A stretch of DNA of 64,000 nucleotides from Treponema socranskii subsp. buccale. GTDB lineage: Bacteria; Spirochaetota; Spirochaetia; Treponematales; Treponemataceae. Under the pieces are notes generated by a model. It had not been told where the DNA came from and searched no databases. It saw only the letters and a program-made list of their open reading frames with translations. Below are positions 1 through 8,505 of this stretch, in pieces (the stretch's first letter is position 1; each line of letters starts with the position of its first letter). The stretch is from NCBI RefSeq assembly GCF_024181585.1, contig NZ_CP054258.1:1798001-1862000 (forward strand), read 5' to 3'. The position numbers were made by a program, and so were the translations under genes.

Positions 1-474
1 GATGTGTCGGGTATCCGAGCCTCCGAAATCCTTTGTGATGCTTACCGACTGTATCACGCCGGCAAGAGCGAGAGAAGCCGCTTCCCTGTCGATTTCGAGC
101 GCGCTCATCTGCGACGAAACGACGGGAGCCGTATTCGGCATCGCAACGACGGTACCGAAGCCTCCGGCACAAGCCGCGCGCAATCCGCTTGTCAAATCTT
201 CTTTTTGCGTCTGCCCGGGATAGCGCAAGTGCACGTGCATATCGATAAAAGCGGGCATGAGCGTGAGCCCCTGCGCGTCGACGTATTCGACGGAGGGATG
301 CTCATAGCCGTCTTCTGCGAGCACGGAAAGCGCGAGAGCTTCCGTCGTTTTTTTATTCGTAAAATAGCCGGTATAGACCGCGCGGATTTTATCGTCCACG
401 ACAAGCAGCGCTCCGGGCGAGTCGATCGCTTCGTCGAGGAGATGTGCATTGTAAAAAAGAAAAGCGCGCGTCAT
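1..474 (-). CDS. pyrC: dihydroorotase, N-terminal part (cut by window edge)
   Basis: N-terminal 158 residues of a dihydroorotase, the zinc enzyme that closes carbamoyl-aspartate to dihydroorotate in pyrimidine synthesis. The reading frame is open to base 1. The first metal-binding motif is visible as DMHVHLRYPG at about residues 78-87 (His80 and His82), preceded by the small beta domain usual for amidohydrolases. The ATG shares the bases ATGA with the stop codon of pyrI, so the two are translationally coupled. The order pyrB-pyrI-pyrC supports the call. The C-terminal metal ligands and the carboxylated lysine lie outside the window. Confidence 0.9.
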   Translation of the reverse strand, partial: MTRAFLFYNAHLLDEAIDSPGALLVVDDKIRAVYTGYFTNKKTTEALALSVLAEDGYEHPSVEYVDAQGLTLMPAFIDMHVHLRYPGQTQKEDLTSGLRAACAGGFGTVVAMPNTAPVVSSQMSALEIDREAASLALAGVIQSVSITKDFGGSDTRHI

Positions 475-923
475 GACTTCGCCTCCACGGGATTTCCGTC
501 TTCACCCGCCGTATACAGCGCGTCGCAGTATTCACAGCGGTACAATCTTTTCGTTCGGTCGACAAGCAAAAAGGTCGACGGAACGAAGTTTTCGCTCGCC
601 GTGATACAGCGCGGATTTTTACAGCGGAATACGTTTTGTACGCGCGGCGGCAGGGTCATATTGATTTTCCGAACGACTTTTTCGTCTTTAATAATATTGA
701 CGCAGATATCGGGATCGATAAAGCCGAGTACCGAAAAATCGATATCGATGATATTGTCGATTTTGATCAAATCTTTTTTGCCGCTCTTTTGCGACGGCAC
801 GTTCATGATGAGAGCCGACGTAAAAGAAGAAGCGTCGAGGCCGAGCCGGCGGAAAATGCGCCAGCCCGTCCCCGCTCTGATGTGATCGATTACCAAACCG
901 TTTTTAATCGCCGTTACGTTCAT
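471..923 (-). CDS. pyrI: aspartate carbamoyltransferase regulatory subunit
   Basis: About 150 residues, the usual size of PyrI, the nucleotide-binding regulatory chain that pairs with PyrB. The C-terminal zinc domain shows CKNPRC (C-x4-C) followed about 25 residues later by CEYC (C-x2-C), the four-cysteine pattern of the family. An upstream in-frame ATG at 962 would add 13 residues. I chose the ATG at 923 because GGAGG lies five bases before it. It lies 81 bases after pyrB and overlaps pyrC by four bases. The presence of PyrI predicts allosteric control of the transcarbamoylase by nucleotides (family knowledge). Confidence 0.92.
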   Translation of the reverse strand: MNVTAIKNGLVIDHIRAGTGWRIFRRLGLDASSFTSALIMNVPSQKSGKKDLIKIDNIIDIDFSVLGFIDPDICVNIIKDEKVVRKINMTLPPRVQNVFRCKNPRCITASENFVPSTFLLVDRTKRLYRCEYCDALYTAGEDGNPVEAKS

Positions 924-1004
924 CACCGCCTCCGCTTGTATCGGGAACCAAAAAGACTGCAATGTAAGGCCGCTTAAAAAACCGACCGAATTTTTAAAAC
1001 CGTC

Positions 1005-1928
1005 CTACAGACAGCCCGTCAATTTTGCAATGAGCGCCATGCGCGCATACATGCCGTATTTCACCTGCCTGAAATACGCCGCCCGCGGATCGTCGTCTAC
1101 TTCCGGCGCTATCTCGTTTACGCGCGGCAGCGGATGAAGCACGATCATATCCGGCCTCGCAAGTTTCATCTTTTCTTTGTCAAGAATATAGCTGTCCTTT
1201 AAGCGGATATAATCCTGTTCGTTGAAAAAGCGCTCTTTTTGCACGCGCGTCATATAGAGGATATCGATCGTATCGATGACGTCTTCGAGGCGATGTACGC
1301 TTTCATATTCGGCGCCCGAGGCATCGAGTACGCTTTCCCGAATGTATTCGGGGATCGCAAGTTCGCTCGGACTGATAAAAACGAATTTATTATTTTTATA
1401 GCGGCACATAGCCTGCACGAGACTGTGCACAGTGCGCCCGAATTTCAAATCCCCGCAAAAGCCTACGGTAAGATTTTCAAAACCGCCGCGCAGCTCTCGT
1501 ATCGTCACCAAATCGGTGAGCGTCTGCGTCGGATGGAAGTGTCCTCCGTCGCCCGCATTTATAAGAGGACACGACGAAAAACGGGATGCGAGGAGCGCCG
1601 CCCCCTCTTTCGGACTGCGCATCGCGATGACGTCCACATAAGATGAAACGACACGGATCGTATCGGAAAGAGATTCCCCTTTTACAGAGGAATTCGACTG
1701 TGCGTCCGAAAATCCCTCGACCGCGCCTCCGAGACGGAGCATCGCCGCTTCGAAGGAAAGACGCGTACGCGTGCTCGGTTCAAAAAAAAGCGCCGCGAGA
1801 ATTTTCCCGCGGCACACATCTTGAAACGCAGCAGGATCGACGATCATCTGTTCGGAAAGAGAGCAGATTTCATCGATCTCTTCGACGGAAAGATCATCCG
1901 GCTCTATAAGATGGCGTCCTTCCAACAT
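1005..1928 (-). CDS. pyrB: aspartate carbamoyltransferase catalytic subunit
   Basis: 307 residues, normal for PyrB, which transfers the carbamoyl group from carbamoyl phosphate to aspartate. The carbamoyl-phosphate loop FEPSTRTR is near residues 49-56. HPLPR, which closes the active site, is near residue 265. GGAGG lies six bases upstream of the ATG. It leads the pyrB-pyrI-pyrC cluster, downstream of fabF-fabV on the same strand with about 100 bases between, so it may have its own promoter. Confidence 0.95.
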   Translation of the reverse strand: MLEGRHLIEPDDLSVEEIDEICSLSEQMIVDPAAFQDVCRGKILAALFFEPSTRTRLSFEAAMLRLGGAVEGFSDAQSNSSVKGESLSDTIRVVSSYVDVIAMRSPKEGAALLASRFSSCPLINAGDGGHFHPTQTLTDLVTIRELRGGFENLTVGFCGDLKFGRTVHSLVQAMCRYKNNKFVFISPSELAIPEYIRESVLDASGAEYESVHRLEDVIDTIDILYMTRVQKERFFNEQDYIRLKDSYILDKEKMKLARPDMIVLHPLPRVNEIAPEVDDDPRAAYFRQVKYGMYARMALIAKLTGCL

Positions 1929-2028
1929 GCGAATCCTCCGCTGCTTAGGCTCAGCTCCGCTTTTGCACTCGGCACGAAAGACGGAGCAAAATTATTAATT
2001 AATAATTTTTATCGGCATCAAGCGCCGT

Positions 2029-3246
2029 TCAATCGATCGTATCCATGCGAGCGACGTCCTTATCGTAATCGACGCCCGCGATATCGAACCCGTTTGCGGC
2101 GAGAAAGTCGTGCTTGTAGCCTTCGAGGTCGCAGAGCTCGCGGAGATTTTCCTGCGTCACCGACTTCATGCTTTCGAGGCATTTTTTCTGCACGTCGTCC
2201 GCAAGTTCGAGATCGTCGATTCTGATACGGTGCTCGCTGTCGGTCGGAACCGTACCGTCGGCCGTATAAAGCCGTTCGGCAAAGAGACGCTCCATCTGTT
2301 CGATGCATCCTTCATGCGTTCCCTTTTCTTTCATCACTTTAAATAAAATCGACAGGTACAGCGATATGATCGGGATAACCGCGCTCGAACGCGTGACGAG
2401 TCCCTTGTTGACGGAAATGTACGCGCCTCCTCCTACCGACGATTTCAGCTCTTTGTCCAAGTCGAGCGCCGCTTTTTCCAAATCGAGCTTTGCCGTGCCG
2501 ATCGTGCCGTCGCGGTAAATCGCATGGCTGAGTTCGGGTCCGATGTACGAATACGCGATCGTACGGCAGCCTTGCGCAAGGACTCCCGCATCGGACAGCT
2601 GTTTGATCCAGCGCCTCCAGTCGTCTCCGCCCATCACTTTGATCGTGCTTGCGATCTCCTCTTCCGTCGCCGGCTCCGCGCTCGATTCTTTGAGCGTTTC
2701 GGTCATAATGTCGATACACTTTCCGCTGTAGGGTTTTCCGCGCGGCTTGATTACCGATTTGTACAGCACTTTCGTATCGGGATCGGTGCGCACGGGACTT
2801 GCAAGACTGTAAATTATTAAATCGAATTTGGCTCCGAGTTTTTTCACTTCGTCGATGACGAGCGTTCTCGTTTCGTCGGCAAAGGCGTCCGCATTCAGCG
2901 TGACGGATTGAAGTCCCGCTTTTTTTGCCGCGCGGTCGAAAGCCAAATTATTGTACCAGCCGGGTGTGCCGCCCTTCGTTTCGGTTCCCGCTTTTTCGAA
3001 CGAAACGCCGATCGTGTCGGCTCCGTATTCGAATGCGGCGACGATGCGGCTCGCAAGTCCGTATCCCGTCGAGCAGCCGAGGACGAGCACGGTTTTCGGC
3101 CCCGCTCCGCCCTCTTTTGCACCCTTGATGCCGCGCTTTTCTTTTTGCACCTTGATATACGCGATTTCGTTTTCCGTTTCTTTTGCACAACCTACAGGAT
3201 GCGCGTTGATACAAATGCTGCTTCGAACCATCGGTTTAATAATCAT
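2029..3246 (-). CDS. fabV: trans-2-enoyl-CoA/ACP reductase, FabV/Ter family
   Basis: 405 residues with a Rossmann glycine pattern GCSTGYG near residue 58 and the family active-site signature Y-x8-K at Tyr244 and Lys253 (YRDGTIGTAK). The FabV/Ter family uses NADH to reduce the enoyl double bond in the last step of fatty-acid elongation; the T. denticola member is the well-studied Ter. AGAGG precedes the ATG by about six bases. It lies 52 bases behind fabF on the same strand, so both probably form a fatty-acid synthesis unit. The leader contains the stretch GCAAAAGTTTTTATG, shared with two other leaders in this window. Confidence 0.93.
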   Translation of the reverse strand: MIIKPMVRSSICINAHPVGCAKETENEIAYIKVQKEKRGIKGAKEGGAGPKTVLVLGCSTGYGLASRIVAAFEYGADTIGVSFEKAGTETKGGTPGWYNNLAFDRAAKKAGLQSVTLNADAFADETRTLVIDEVKKLGAKFDLIIYSLASPVRTDPDTKVLYKSVIKPRGKPYSGKCIDIMTETLKESSAEPATEEEIASTIKVMGGDDWRRWIKQLSDAGVLAQGCRTIAYSYIGPELSHAIYRDGTIGTAKLDLEKAALDLDKELKSSVGGGAYISVNKGLVTRSSAVIPIISLYLSILFKVMKEKGTHEGCIEQMERLFAERLYTADGTVPTDSEHRIRIDDLELADDVQKKCLESMKSVTQENLRELCDLEGYKHDFLAANGFDIAGVDYDKDVARMDTID

Positions 3247-3298
3247 AACTACCTCTCATAAAAACTTTTGCGGACTTCGAATCAACTTCCGCCTCTCT

Positions 3299-4567
3299 TT
3301 ATTCGTACCGCTTAACGATGACGCACCCGTTATGTCCGCCGAAACCGAGCGATACGCTTGCCGCCGCATCGATGCGCATTTTTCTGCCTTTGTTCGGAAC
3401 GTAATCCAAATCGCAGCCGTGCTCGACATCGGGTTCGTCGAGGTTCATCGTCGGAGGTGCAAAACCGTCTCCGATCGCTTTGACGCAAAAGAGCGCTTCG
3501 ATAAGACCCGCAGCTCCGATCATGTGGCCGGTCATACTCTTCGTCGAAGATACCGCCAATGTATACGCGTGATCGCCGAAAGCGCGCTTTATCATTTTCG
3601 TTTCCGTTTCGTCGTTCGCCTGCGTCGACGTACCGTGCGCGTTGTAATACTGAACCGAAGAAGGCTGCATACCCGCGTCGGCAAAAGCGCGCTCGATGCA
3701 AAGCGCTCCCCCCGAACCGTCGGGAGCAGGCGCGGTTATGTGATAAGCGTCGCTCGACGATCCGTAGCCCGCGATTTCCGCGTAGATGCGCGCGCCGCGC
3801 TTTTTGGCGTGTTCGAGTTCTTCGAGCACGAGGGCGGCGCTCCCTTCGGCCATGACAAAGCCGTCTCTCGCTTTGTCGAAGGGGCGGCTCGCTTTTTCCG
3901 GACAATCGTTGAACGAAGACGCAAGCGCCTGCAGCACTTGAAAGCAGCCGATGCTGAATCCCGTAATGCACGCTTCCGTGCCGCTTCCGATGCACACATC
4001 GACCCTGCCGCTTCGAATCAAATCGGAGGCAAGACCGATTGCATCGGTACCTGAAGCGCAGGCCGTCGAAATCGTCCATACCGGGCCGTGCACACCGAGG
4101 AGCATACTGACATTCGCAGCCGCTTCGTTTTGCAGCATCATCGGAGCGGTGAGCGGCGGCAGCCGGCTCACGCCGAAACGGGGATCGCAGTATTTTTTAA
4201 AACCGTCTTCGATCGCGTCGTAGCCGCCGATACCGACGCCGTTTACGATACCCGACGCGTCCTGCCCGAAAGACGATTCGTCATAGCCCGCGTCGCGAAC
4301 GGCCTGCAGGGAAGCCGCTGTGAGAAAGCGCGTAAACCGCGCCATTTTCCGCACGACTTTGTGATCCAAACCGTACGCGTCGAGTGAAAAATCTTTTACT
4401 TCGGCCGCAATCTTTACGGGATAATCGGAAGCATCGAAAAGGGTAATTTTTCCGATGCCGCTTTTGCCGGCTTTAATGCCCGCCCATGTCGATGCGACAT
4501 CGTTTCCGAGCGGAGTTACGGCACCCAAACCCGTAATGACTACACGCCGTCGTGATTGAACATCCAT
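3299..4567 (-). CDS. fabF: beta-ketoacyl-ACP synthase II
   Basis: 422 residues from the ATG at 4567. It condenses malonyl-ACP with acyl-ACP. The catalytic triad is visible: Cys170 in TISTACASGTD, His311 in NAHGTST and His348 in TGHMIGAAG. A TTG at 4582 could add five residues, but it overlaps the -10 element. The ATG begins seven bases after a -10 box and has no Shine-Dalgarno sequence, so a leaderless message is inferred. It is followed by fabV. A second ATG lies four bases further on, out of frame. Confidence 0.95.
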   Translation of the reverse strand: MDVQSRRRVVITGLGAVTPLGNDVASTWAGIKAGKSGIGKITLFDASDYPVKIAAEVKDFSLDAYGLDHKVVRKMARFTRFLTAASLQAVRDAGYDESSFGQDASGIVNGVGIGGYDAIEDGFKKYCDPRFGVSRLPPLTAPMMLQNEAAANVSMLLGVHGPVWTISTACASGTDAIGLASDLIRSGRVDVCIGSGTEACITGFSIGCFQVLQALASSFNDCPEKASRPFDKARDGFVMAEGSAALVLEELEHAKKRGARIYAEIAGYGSSSDAYHITAPAPDGSGGALCIERAFADAGMQPSSVQYYNAHGTSTQANDETETKMIKRAFGDHAYTLAVSSTKSMTGHMIGAAGLIEALFCVKAIGDGFAPPTMNLDEPDVEHGCDLDYVPNKGRKMRIDAAASVSLGFGGHNGCVIVKRYE

Positions 4568-4573
4568 TGGTTC

Positions 4574-4602
4574 AGTGTACAAGGTATGACGTTTTTATTC
4601 AA
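4574..4602 (-). promoter_or_regulatory. fabF promoter predicting a leaderless mRNA
   Basis: TTGAAT, a 17-base spacer, then TACACT (4574-4579). Only seven bases separate the -10 box from the fabF ATG (4567), so transcription should start at or next to the A of the start codon. There is no purine-rich ribosome site between. Confidence 0.6.
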
Positions 4603-4664
4603 TAAGCGGATTGCATAAACGCATTATCTTAGGACAGCGCAATTTTCTTTATGAGATCGAGCAC

Positions 4665-4694
4665 TAGACATTTCGGTATACATTATTATATAAT
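4665..4694 (+). promoter_or_regulatory. infC operon promoter
   Basis: TAGACA (4665-4670), an 18-base spacer and a consensus TATAAT (4689-4694). This leaves a leader of about 40 bases that contains GGGAGG at 4733-4738 just before infC. It is the best -10 match in the region. Confidence 0.65.
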
Positions 4695-4742
4695 AACACT
4701 TACATTACATGGTAGACGTGTTTTCAGACACAGGGAGGATAG

Positions 4743-5297
4743 TTGGCCTATACTAACAACAATAAGGGTTTACGGATTAACGAACAAATCCGCGTACGGG
4801 AAATCAGGTTAATAGATGATGAGGGTAATCAAAAAGGAATCGTACCTACGATTGATGCGCTCAGAATGGCTAGGGATGAGGACCTCGACCTTGTTGAAGT
4901 TTCGCCAAACGCGAATCCGCCGGTCTGCAAAATACTCGACTTCGGCAAATACCGGTTTGAAATGGAAAAAAAGCTCCGAGACTCCAAGAAAAACCAAAAG
5001 GTATTGAAGCTCAAGGAAATCCGTATGCAGCCGAAAATCGGCCCGGGCGACCTTGACACGAAAGCCAAGCATGTGCAGGAATTCCTCGACGAAGGCAATA
5101 AAGTCAAAATCACGATCCGCTTCCGCGGACGCGAATTGGCACACACCGAGCTCGGATACGGAGTCCTGCAGGAAGTTTTGAAAAGGCTTACTTCCGCGTA
5201 CGTCGTCGAAAAACCGGCCGCTATGGACGGCAAGTTTATGTCGATGATCATTTCGGGAAAAGCCAAAACAACAAGTGAGGTAAAATCGAATGCCTAA
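4743..5297 (+). CDS. infC: translation initiation factor IF-3
   Basis: 184 residues. IF-3 binds the 30S subunit and checks the initiator codon. The family N-terminal signature [15 protein letters not shown] and the C-terminal [14 protein letters not shown] are both present. The start codon is TTG, placed four bases after GGGAGG. Non-ATG starts are common for infC and in E. coli allow autoregulation (family knowledge). The gene overlaps rpmI by eight bases and leads the conserved infC-rpmI-rplT operon. Confidence 0.96.
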   Translation: MAYTNNNKGLRINEQIRVREIRLIDDEGNQKGIVPTIDALRMARDEDLDLVEVSPNANPPVCKILDFGKYRFEMEKKLRDSKKNQKVLKLKEIRMQPKIGPGDLDTKAKHVQEFLDEGNKVKITIRFRGRELAHTELGYGVLQEVLKRLTSAYVVEKPAAMDGKFMSMIISGKAKTTSEVKSNA

Positions 5298-5490
5298 GAT
5301 GAAGACGAAAAAATCCGCAGCCAAGCGCTATTCGCTTACGGGCGGCGGAAAAGTCAAGTACAAGAAAATGAACCTCCGCCATATTCTCACCAAGCGTTCT
5401 TCAAAACGGAAACGCCAGCTCCGTGCTGCAGGAATTATGGCCGAAGACTCTGCAAAAAAAGTAAGAAAGCAGATGCTGCCGTACGGCTGA
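5290..5490 (+). CDS. rpmI: 50S ribosomal protein bL35
   Basis: 66 residues, typical of bL35, with the N-terminal [13 protein letters not shown] signature and a very basic composition. It starts inside the last codons of infC (eight-base overlap), which suggests translational coupling, and is followed 17 bases later by rplT. Confidence 0.97.
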   Translation: MPKMKTKKSAAKRYSLTGGGKVKYKKMNLRHILTKRSSKRKRQLRAAGIMAEDSAKKVRKQMLPYG

Positions 5491-5507
5491 TTTTTAGGAG
5501 TTAAAAC

Positions 5508-5867
5508 ATGTCAAGAGCAATAGACGGATCAAAACGCAAAAACCGCCGCATCAAAATTCTAAAGCTTGCAAAGGGTTTCAGAGGCGACAGAAAATCGAAT
5601 TTCAAAGCCGCAAAAGACGCGGTCGTAAAAGCGCTGCGCCACGCCTATGTCGACAGACGCGACAGAAAGGGCAATTTCCGCTCGTTGTGGATCGCACGCA
5701 TCAACGCGGCCGTTCGCGACGAAGGACTTTCGTACTCGCGCTTTATCGACGGCTGTACCAAGGCAGGTGTCGCGATCAACCGAAAAGCACTCGCGAATAT
5801 GGCAATCGAAGATCCCGCGGCGTTCAAAGCCGTCGTGGATATCGCAAAGAACGCACTGAAGGCATAA
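5508..5867 (+). CDS. rplT: 50S ribosomal protein bL20
   Basis: 119 residues with the long basic N-terminal helix and the LWIARINAA motif of bL20. GGAG lies seven bases before the ATG. In other bacteria bL20 represses its own operon by binding mRNA (family knowledge); I did not recognise an operator structure here. It is third in the infC operon and followed by a coiled-coil gene one base after its stop codon. Confidence 0.97.
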   Translation: MSRAIDGSKRKNRRIKILKLAKGFRGDRKSNFKAAKDAVVKALRHAYVDRRDRKGNFRSLWIARINAAVRDEGLSYSRFIDGCTKAGVAINRKALANMAIEDPAAFKAVVDIAKNALKA

Positions 5868-5868
5868 T

Positions 5869-6228
5869 ATGATATCGCTCGATCAGATTCTTCTTCTTGA
5901 ACGAAAAGTGGAAAGCGCTGTGGAAAAAATCTCACAGCTGCAGTCGGAAAACGATGCTCTGCGCACCAAGTGTGCCGAGCTCACAAATGCGCTTGCCGAC
6001 AAATCGGAGCGGCTTTCCTCTATCGAACAGGATCAGAGCAAGATCGAAAACGGCATATTAAAAGCGCTCGACCGGCTCAACTCCATCGAAAATTCCGTAC
6101 TGAGAGCCGGAAGCGCAGCTTCTTCTGCAAAAGTGCAGCAGACCCCGAAAGCGCACGAAAGCGCGCCCGCCCGCCCCGCCGCCGAACCGAAAAAATCGGA
6201 AGAGGGCGGCCAGTTCGACATTTTCTAA
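5869..6228 (+). CDS. ZapB-like coiled-coil cell division protein
   Basis: 119 residues. The first roughly 80 form a heptad-rich coiled coil (LLLERKVESAVEKISQLQSE and onward). An Ala/Pro/Lys-rich linker follows, then a short conserved-looking tail ending FDIF. It lies one base after rplT and directly abuts zapA, so a role as a ZapB-type partner at the Z-ring is inferred from context and shape, not from a catalytic motif. Small coiled coils are hard to assign by sequence alone. An AAGG ribosome site overlaps the rplT stop region. Confidence 0.65.
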   Translation: MISLDQILLLERKVESAVEKISQLQSENDALRTKCAELTNALADKSERLSSIEQDQSKIENGILKALDRLNSIENSVLRAGSAASSAKVQQTPKAHESAPARPAAEPKKSEEGGQFDIF

Positions 6229-6531
6229 ATGGGTTCCCTTCAAATCGATTTGCTCGGTTCTTCTTTTGCGATCAAAGCGAACGAAGAGTCCGCCTACCTT
6301 GAAAAACTGCTCGGCTATTATAAACGCATTACCGAAGAAGTGAAAAAAACGGGCGGCTTGACCAAGCCCGTCGAAATAGCGATCATGAGCGGCATCACGC
6401 TCGTCGACGAATTGTACAAAGAAAAATCGAAAAACGCAAAACTCTTAAACGGCGGCGACTCGACCGACGATGAAGAAGCCGAACGCCTCACGCTCCGCAT
6501 GATAGACAGGATCGATAAGGCGCTCGAGTGA
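6229..6531 (+). CDS. zapA: cell division protein ZapA
   Basis: 100 residues. The N-terminal beta-hairpin segment LQIDLLGSSFAIKANEE and the following helix EYLEKLLGYYKRI-like stretch match ZapA, which cross-links FtsZ protofilaments. Its ATG follows the stop of the ZapB-like gene without a gap, and it overlaps the next gene by four bases (GTGA). The pairing of a coiled-coil protein with ZapA supports both calls. Confidence 0.8.
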   Translation: MGSLQIDLLGSSFAIKANEESAYLEKLLGYYKRITEEVKKTGGLTKPVEIAIMSGITLVDELYKEKSKNAKLLNGGDSTDDEEAERLTLRMIDRIDKALE

Positions 6532-7025
6532 AGCCCGTGCACGTGTGGGTGGATGCCGATTCGTGTCCGCGAACGGTACGCGACTACATCATTAAAAAAG
6601 CGGCGGATCTTTCGCTTGCCGTCACTTTCGTCGCAAACCGCGCCGTCCCCGTCGATGAAAAATTATTAATCGATAAAAAATCATCTTTCGAAAGCGTCAT
6701 TTGCGAAAACACGCCCGGCGCGGCCGACGACTATATCGCAGGCAGTGCGGAAAAAGGCGATATGATCGTCACGCGCGACATTCCGCTTGCAGCAAAGCTT
6801 GCCGAACGGGGCTTGTGCGTTTTAAATGACCGAGGAATTTCCTATACGAAAGAGAGCGCGAAAAAAAAACTTGCCGACAGGAATTTCAATATGCAGCTTG
6901 CAGAGGCGGGGCTTACGGGCAATAAAAAAAACATCTACGGCAAAAAAGAATTCGCCTTATTCGCAGCATGCTTCGACAAAGAGATAATCAAATTGATCCG
7001 CGAGCGCTCTCTCTCGCTGCTGTAA
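6528..7025 (+). CDS. UPF0178 (YaiI/YqxD, DUF188) family protein
   Basis: 165 residues with the family motif VWVDADSCP near the N terminus and later ADDYI and VTRDIPLA, acidic positions reminiscent of PIN-like nucleases. Function is not established for the family; a nuclease-like fold is an inference from those aspartates. GTG start overlapping the zapA stop codon. It is the last gene of the infC-zapA run; no clear terminator is visible in the 98 bases that follow. Confidence 0.85.
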   Translation: MKPVHVWVDADSCPRTVRDYIIKKAADLSLAVTFVANRAVPVDEKLLIDKKSSFESVICENTPGAADDYIAGSAEKGDMIVTRDIPLAAKLAERGLCVLNDRGISYTKESAKKKLADRNFNMQLAEAGLTGNKKNIYGKKEFALFAACFDKEIIKLIRERSLSLL

Positions 7026-7123
7026 ACAATACGGCTTTTCGCAAAGTATTTGCAAACGATGCTCGCGCGTTTTTTGCAGCGGGCATTGTGTCCGGTTTAC
7101 GGTTTTCCGGAGAATCGGCGTCA

Positions 7124-8410
7124 TTAAACCGATGTACCCTTCTCTTCGGGGCGGGATTCTTCGTCGGGGTATGCGAGGAGGATTGCCGCGATGCGGCTTT
7201 TTACCTGCAAAAACGCTTCGACGATTTCAGGGTCGAACTGCGTGCCCGCCCCCTTTTCGATCTCTGCAAACGCTTCATCGGGAGACCACGCGTCTTTATA
7301 CGATCGGCGGTGGCTGAGCGCGTCGAATACGTCCGCGACGCTTATGATGCGCGCTGCGAGGGGAATCTCATCTCCGCCGAGGGCTTTTGCCGGAGGAATG
7401 GGCTCGCCTATTTTATACGCACGATAATCGATATCGCCGGGATAGCCGGCAGGCGATTTGTTCCACGCTTCGTGATGATGGAGCGCAACGTCTCGACACA
7501 TCGAATCGAGCATGGAAGTACCGTCTCCGAAAATCTGCGCACCGATGCACGTGTGCCCTTTTAATATGGCGCGGTTTTCATCGTCGGGGCCGTAGCGCTT
7601 CGGGCTGTGAAGCACCGCATCGGGAATGCCGACTTTGCCGATGTCGTGAAATTTTGCGGCGATTTTTAAACAGTCGCGAAAGCGATGTTTTTCGTGTTCG
7701 GGAACATGGTGATCGAAGGCCCAGCGGTCGTATATTTCGAGCGAATTTTCGGCGACCCGCATAACGTGCGGATAGGTTTCTTTCGGATCGCGGAGCTCCG
7801 CCATCTTCAGCATGCGCTGTACCATCAAATTCGTCTGATACGTATTTTGCAGCGCTTGGCGAACGTTCGACGCAAAGTGTGTGATATAGAGCACGGCGTC
7901 TCTATCAAAGCCGATAATCTTTCCCGATTCGTTTTGCGCATTTATGAGCTGCATGACGCCGAGCAGTTTTCCCGACTGCATCTTAAGCGGCAGCGTATAG
8001 ATCGATTTTGTATGATAGCCGGTCGCGATATCGGTTTTTTTATTAAAAACAAAAGGTTTGTCCGAAGGAATTCGATACGCGTTCTGAATATTAACCGGCT
8101 CTCCCGACAGCGCAACATAACCCGAAATCGACTTTTCATTGATCGGAACGGAAAAGGACAGATACGGAAGTTTTTCTCCGGGTTTGAGCTTTTTCAGCTG
8201 CGTATCGTTTTGCGCGTATTTTATGCGCAGCTTGTTGTCTTCGATTTCGTAGATGGAACCCGCATCCGCGCGGACGATAGCGCGCGTTTCGGTGAGAATG
8301 CGTTCGAGGAGCACGTCGATGTCTTGGATTTCTTCAAGTTTTTTTTCGAGCTCAAGAATTTTTTGCAGCTTTTGCTCTTTTTGCAGCATACTTTTTTTTA
8401 TCCGCTTCAT
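7124..8410 (-). CDS. GAF and HD-GYP domain cyclic-dinucleotide phosphodiesterase
   Basis: 428 residues from ATG 8410 (a GTG two codons upstream is also possible; AGGA lies 4-10 bases away). Order: a short N-terminal coiled coil, a GAF domain (about 30-190), then HD-GYP (about 205-400). Catalytic motifs are intact: HDIGK, HHEAW and GYP. HD-GYP enzymes hydrolyse c-di-GMP to GMP; the GAF domain probably senses a ligand. There are no membrane segments, so it should be cytoplasmic. It sits alone on its strand, 95 bases from rsmB-like. Confidence 0.9.
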   Translation of the reverse strand: MKRIKKSMLQKEQKLQKILELEKKLEEIQDIDVLLERILTETRAIVRADAGSIYEIEDNKLRIKYAQNDTQLKKLKPGEKLPYLSFSVPINEKSISGYVALSGEPVNIQNAYRIPSDKPFVFNKKTDIATGYHTKSIYTLPLKMQSGKLLGVMQLINAQNESGKIIGFDRDAVLYITHFASNVRQALQNTYQTNLMVQRMLKMAELRDPKETYPHVMRVAENSLEIYDRWAFDHHVPEHEKHRFRDCLKIAAKFHDIGKVGIPDAVLHSPKRYGPDDENRAILKGHTCIGAQIFGDGTSMLDSMCRDVALHHHEAWNKSPAGYPGDIDYRAYKIGEPIPPAKALGGDEIPLAARIISVADVFDALSHRRSYKDAWSPDEAFAEIEKGAGTQFDPEIVEAFLQVKSRIAAILLAYPDEESRPEEKGTSV

Positions 8411-8505
8411 GTACACTTTTTCCTAATACGCTATCGAATACAAATCCGTTACTCAATCCCCCTCTTCTTTATTATATCCGCGTTTAAAATAAAATACAAC
8501 GTAAA

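Noticed and set aside
2951-4054. Long plus-strand frame (367 codons) opposite fabV and fabF
   Set aside because: It lies antisense to two clear genes, has no ribosome site and has Arg/Phe-rich nonsense composition.
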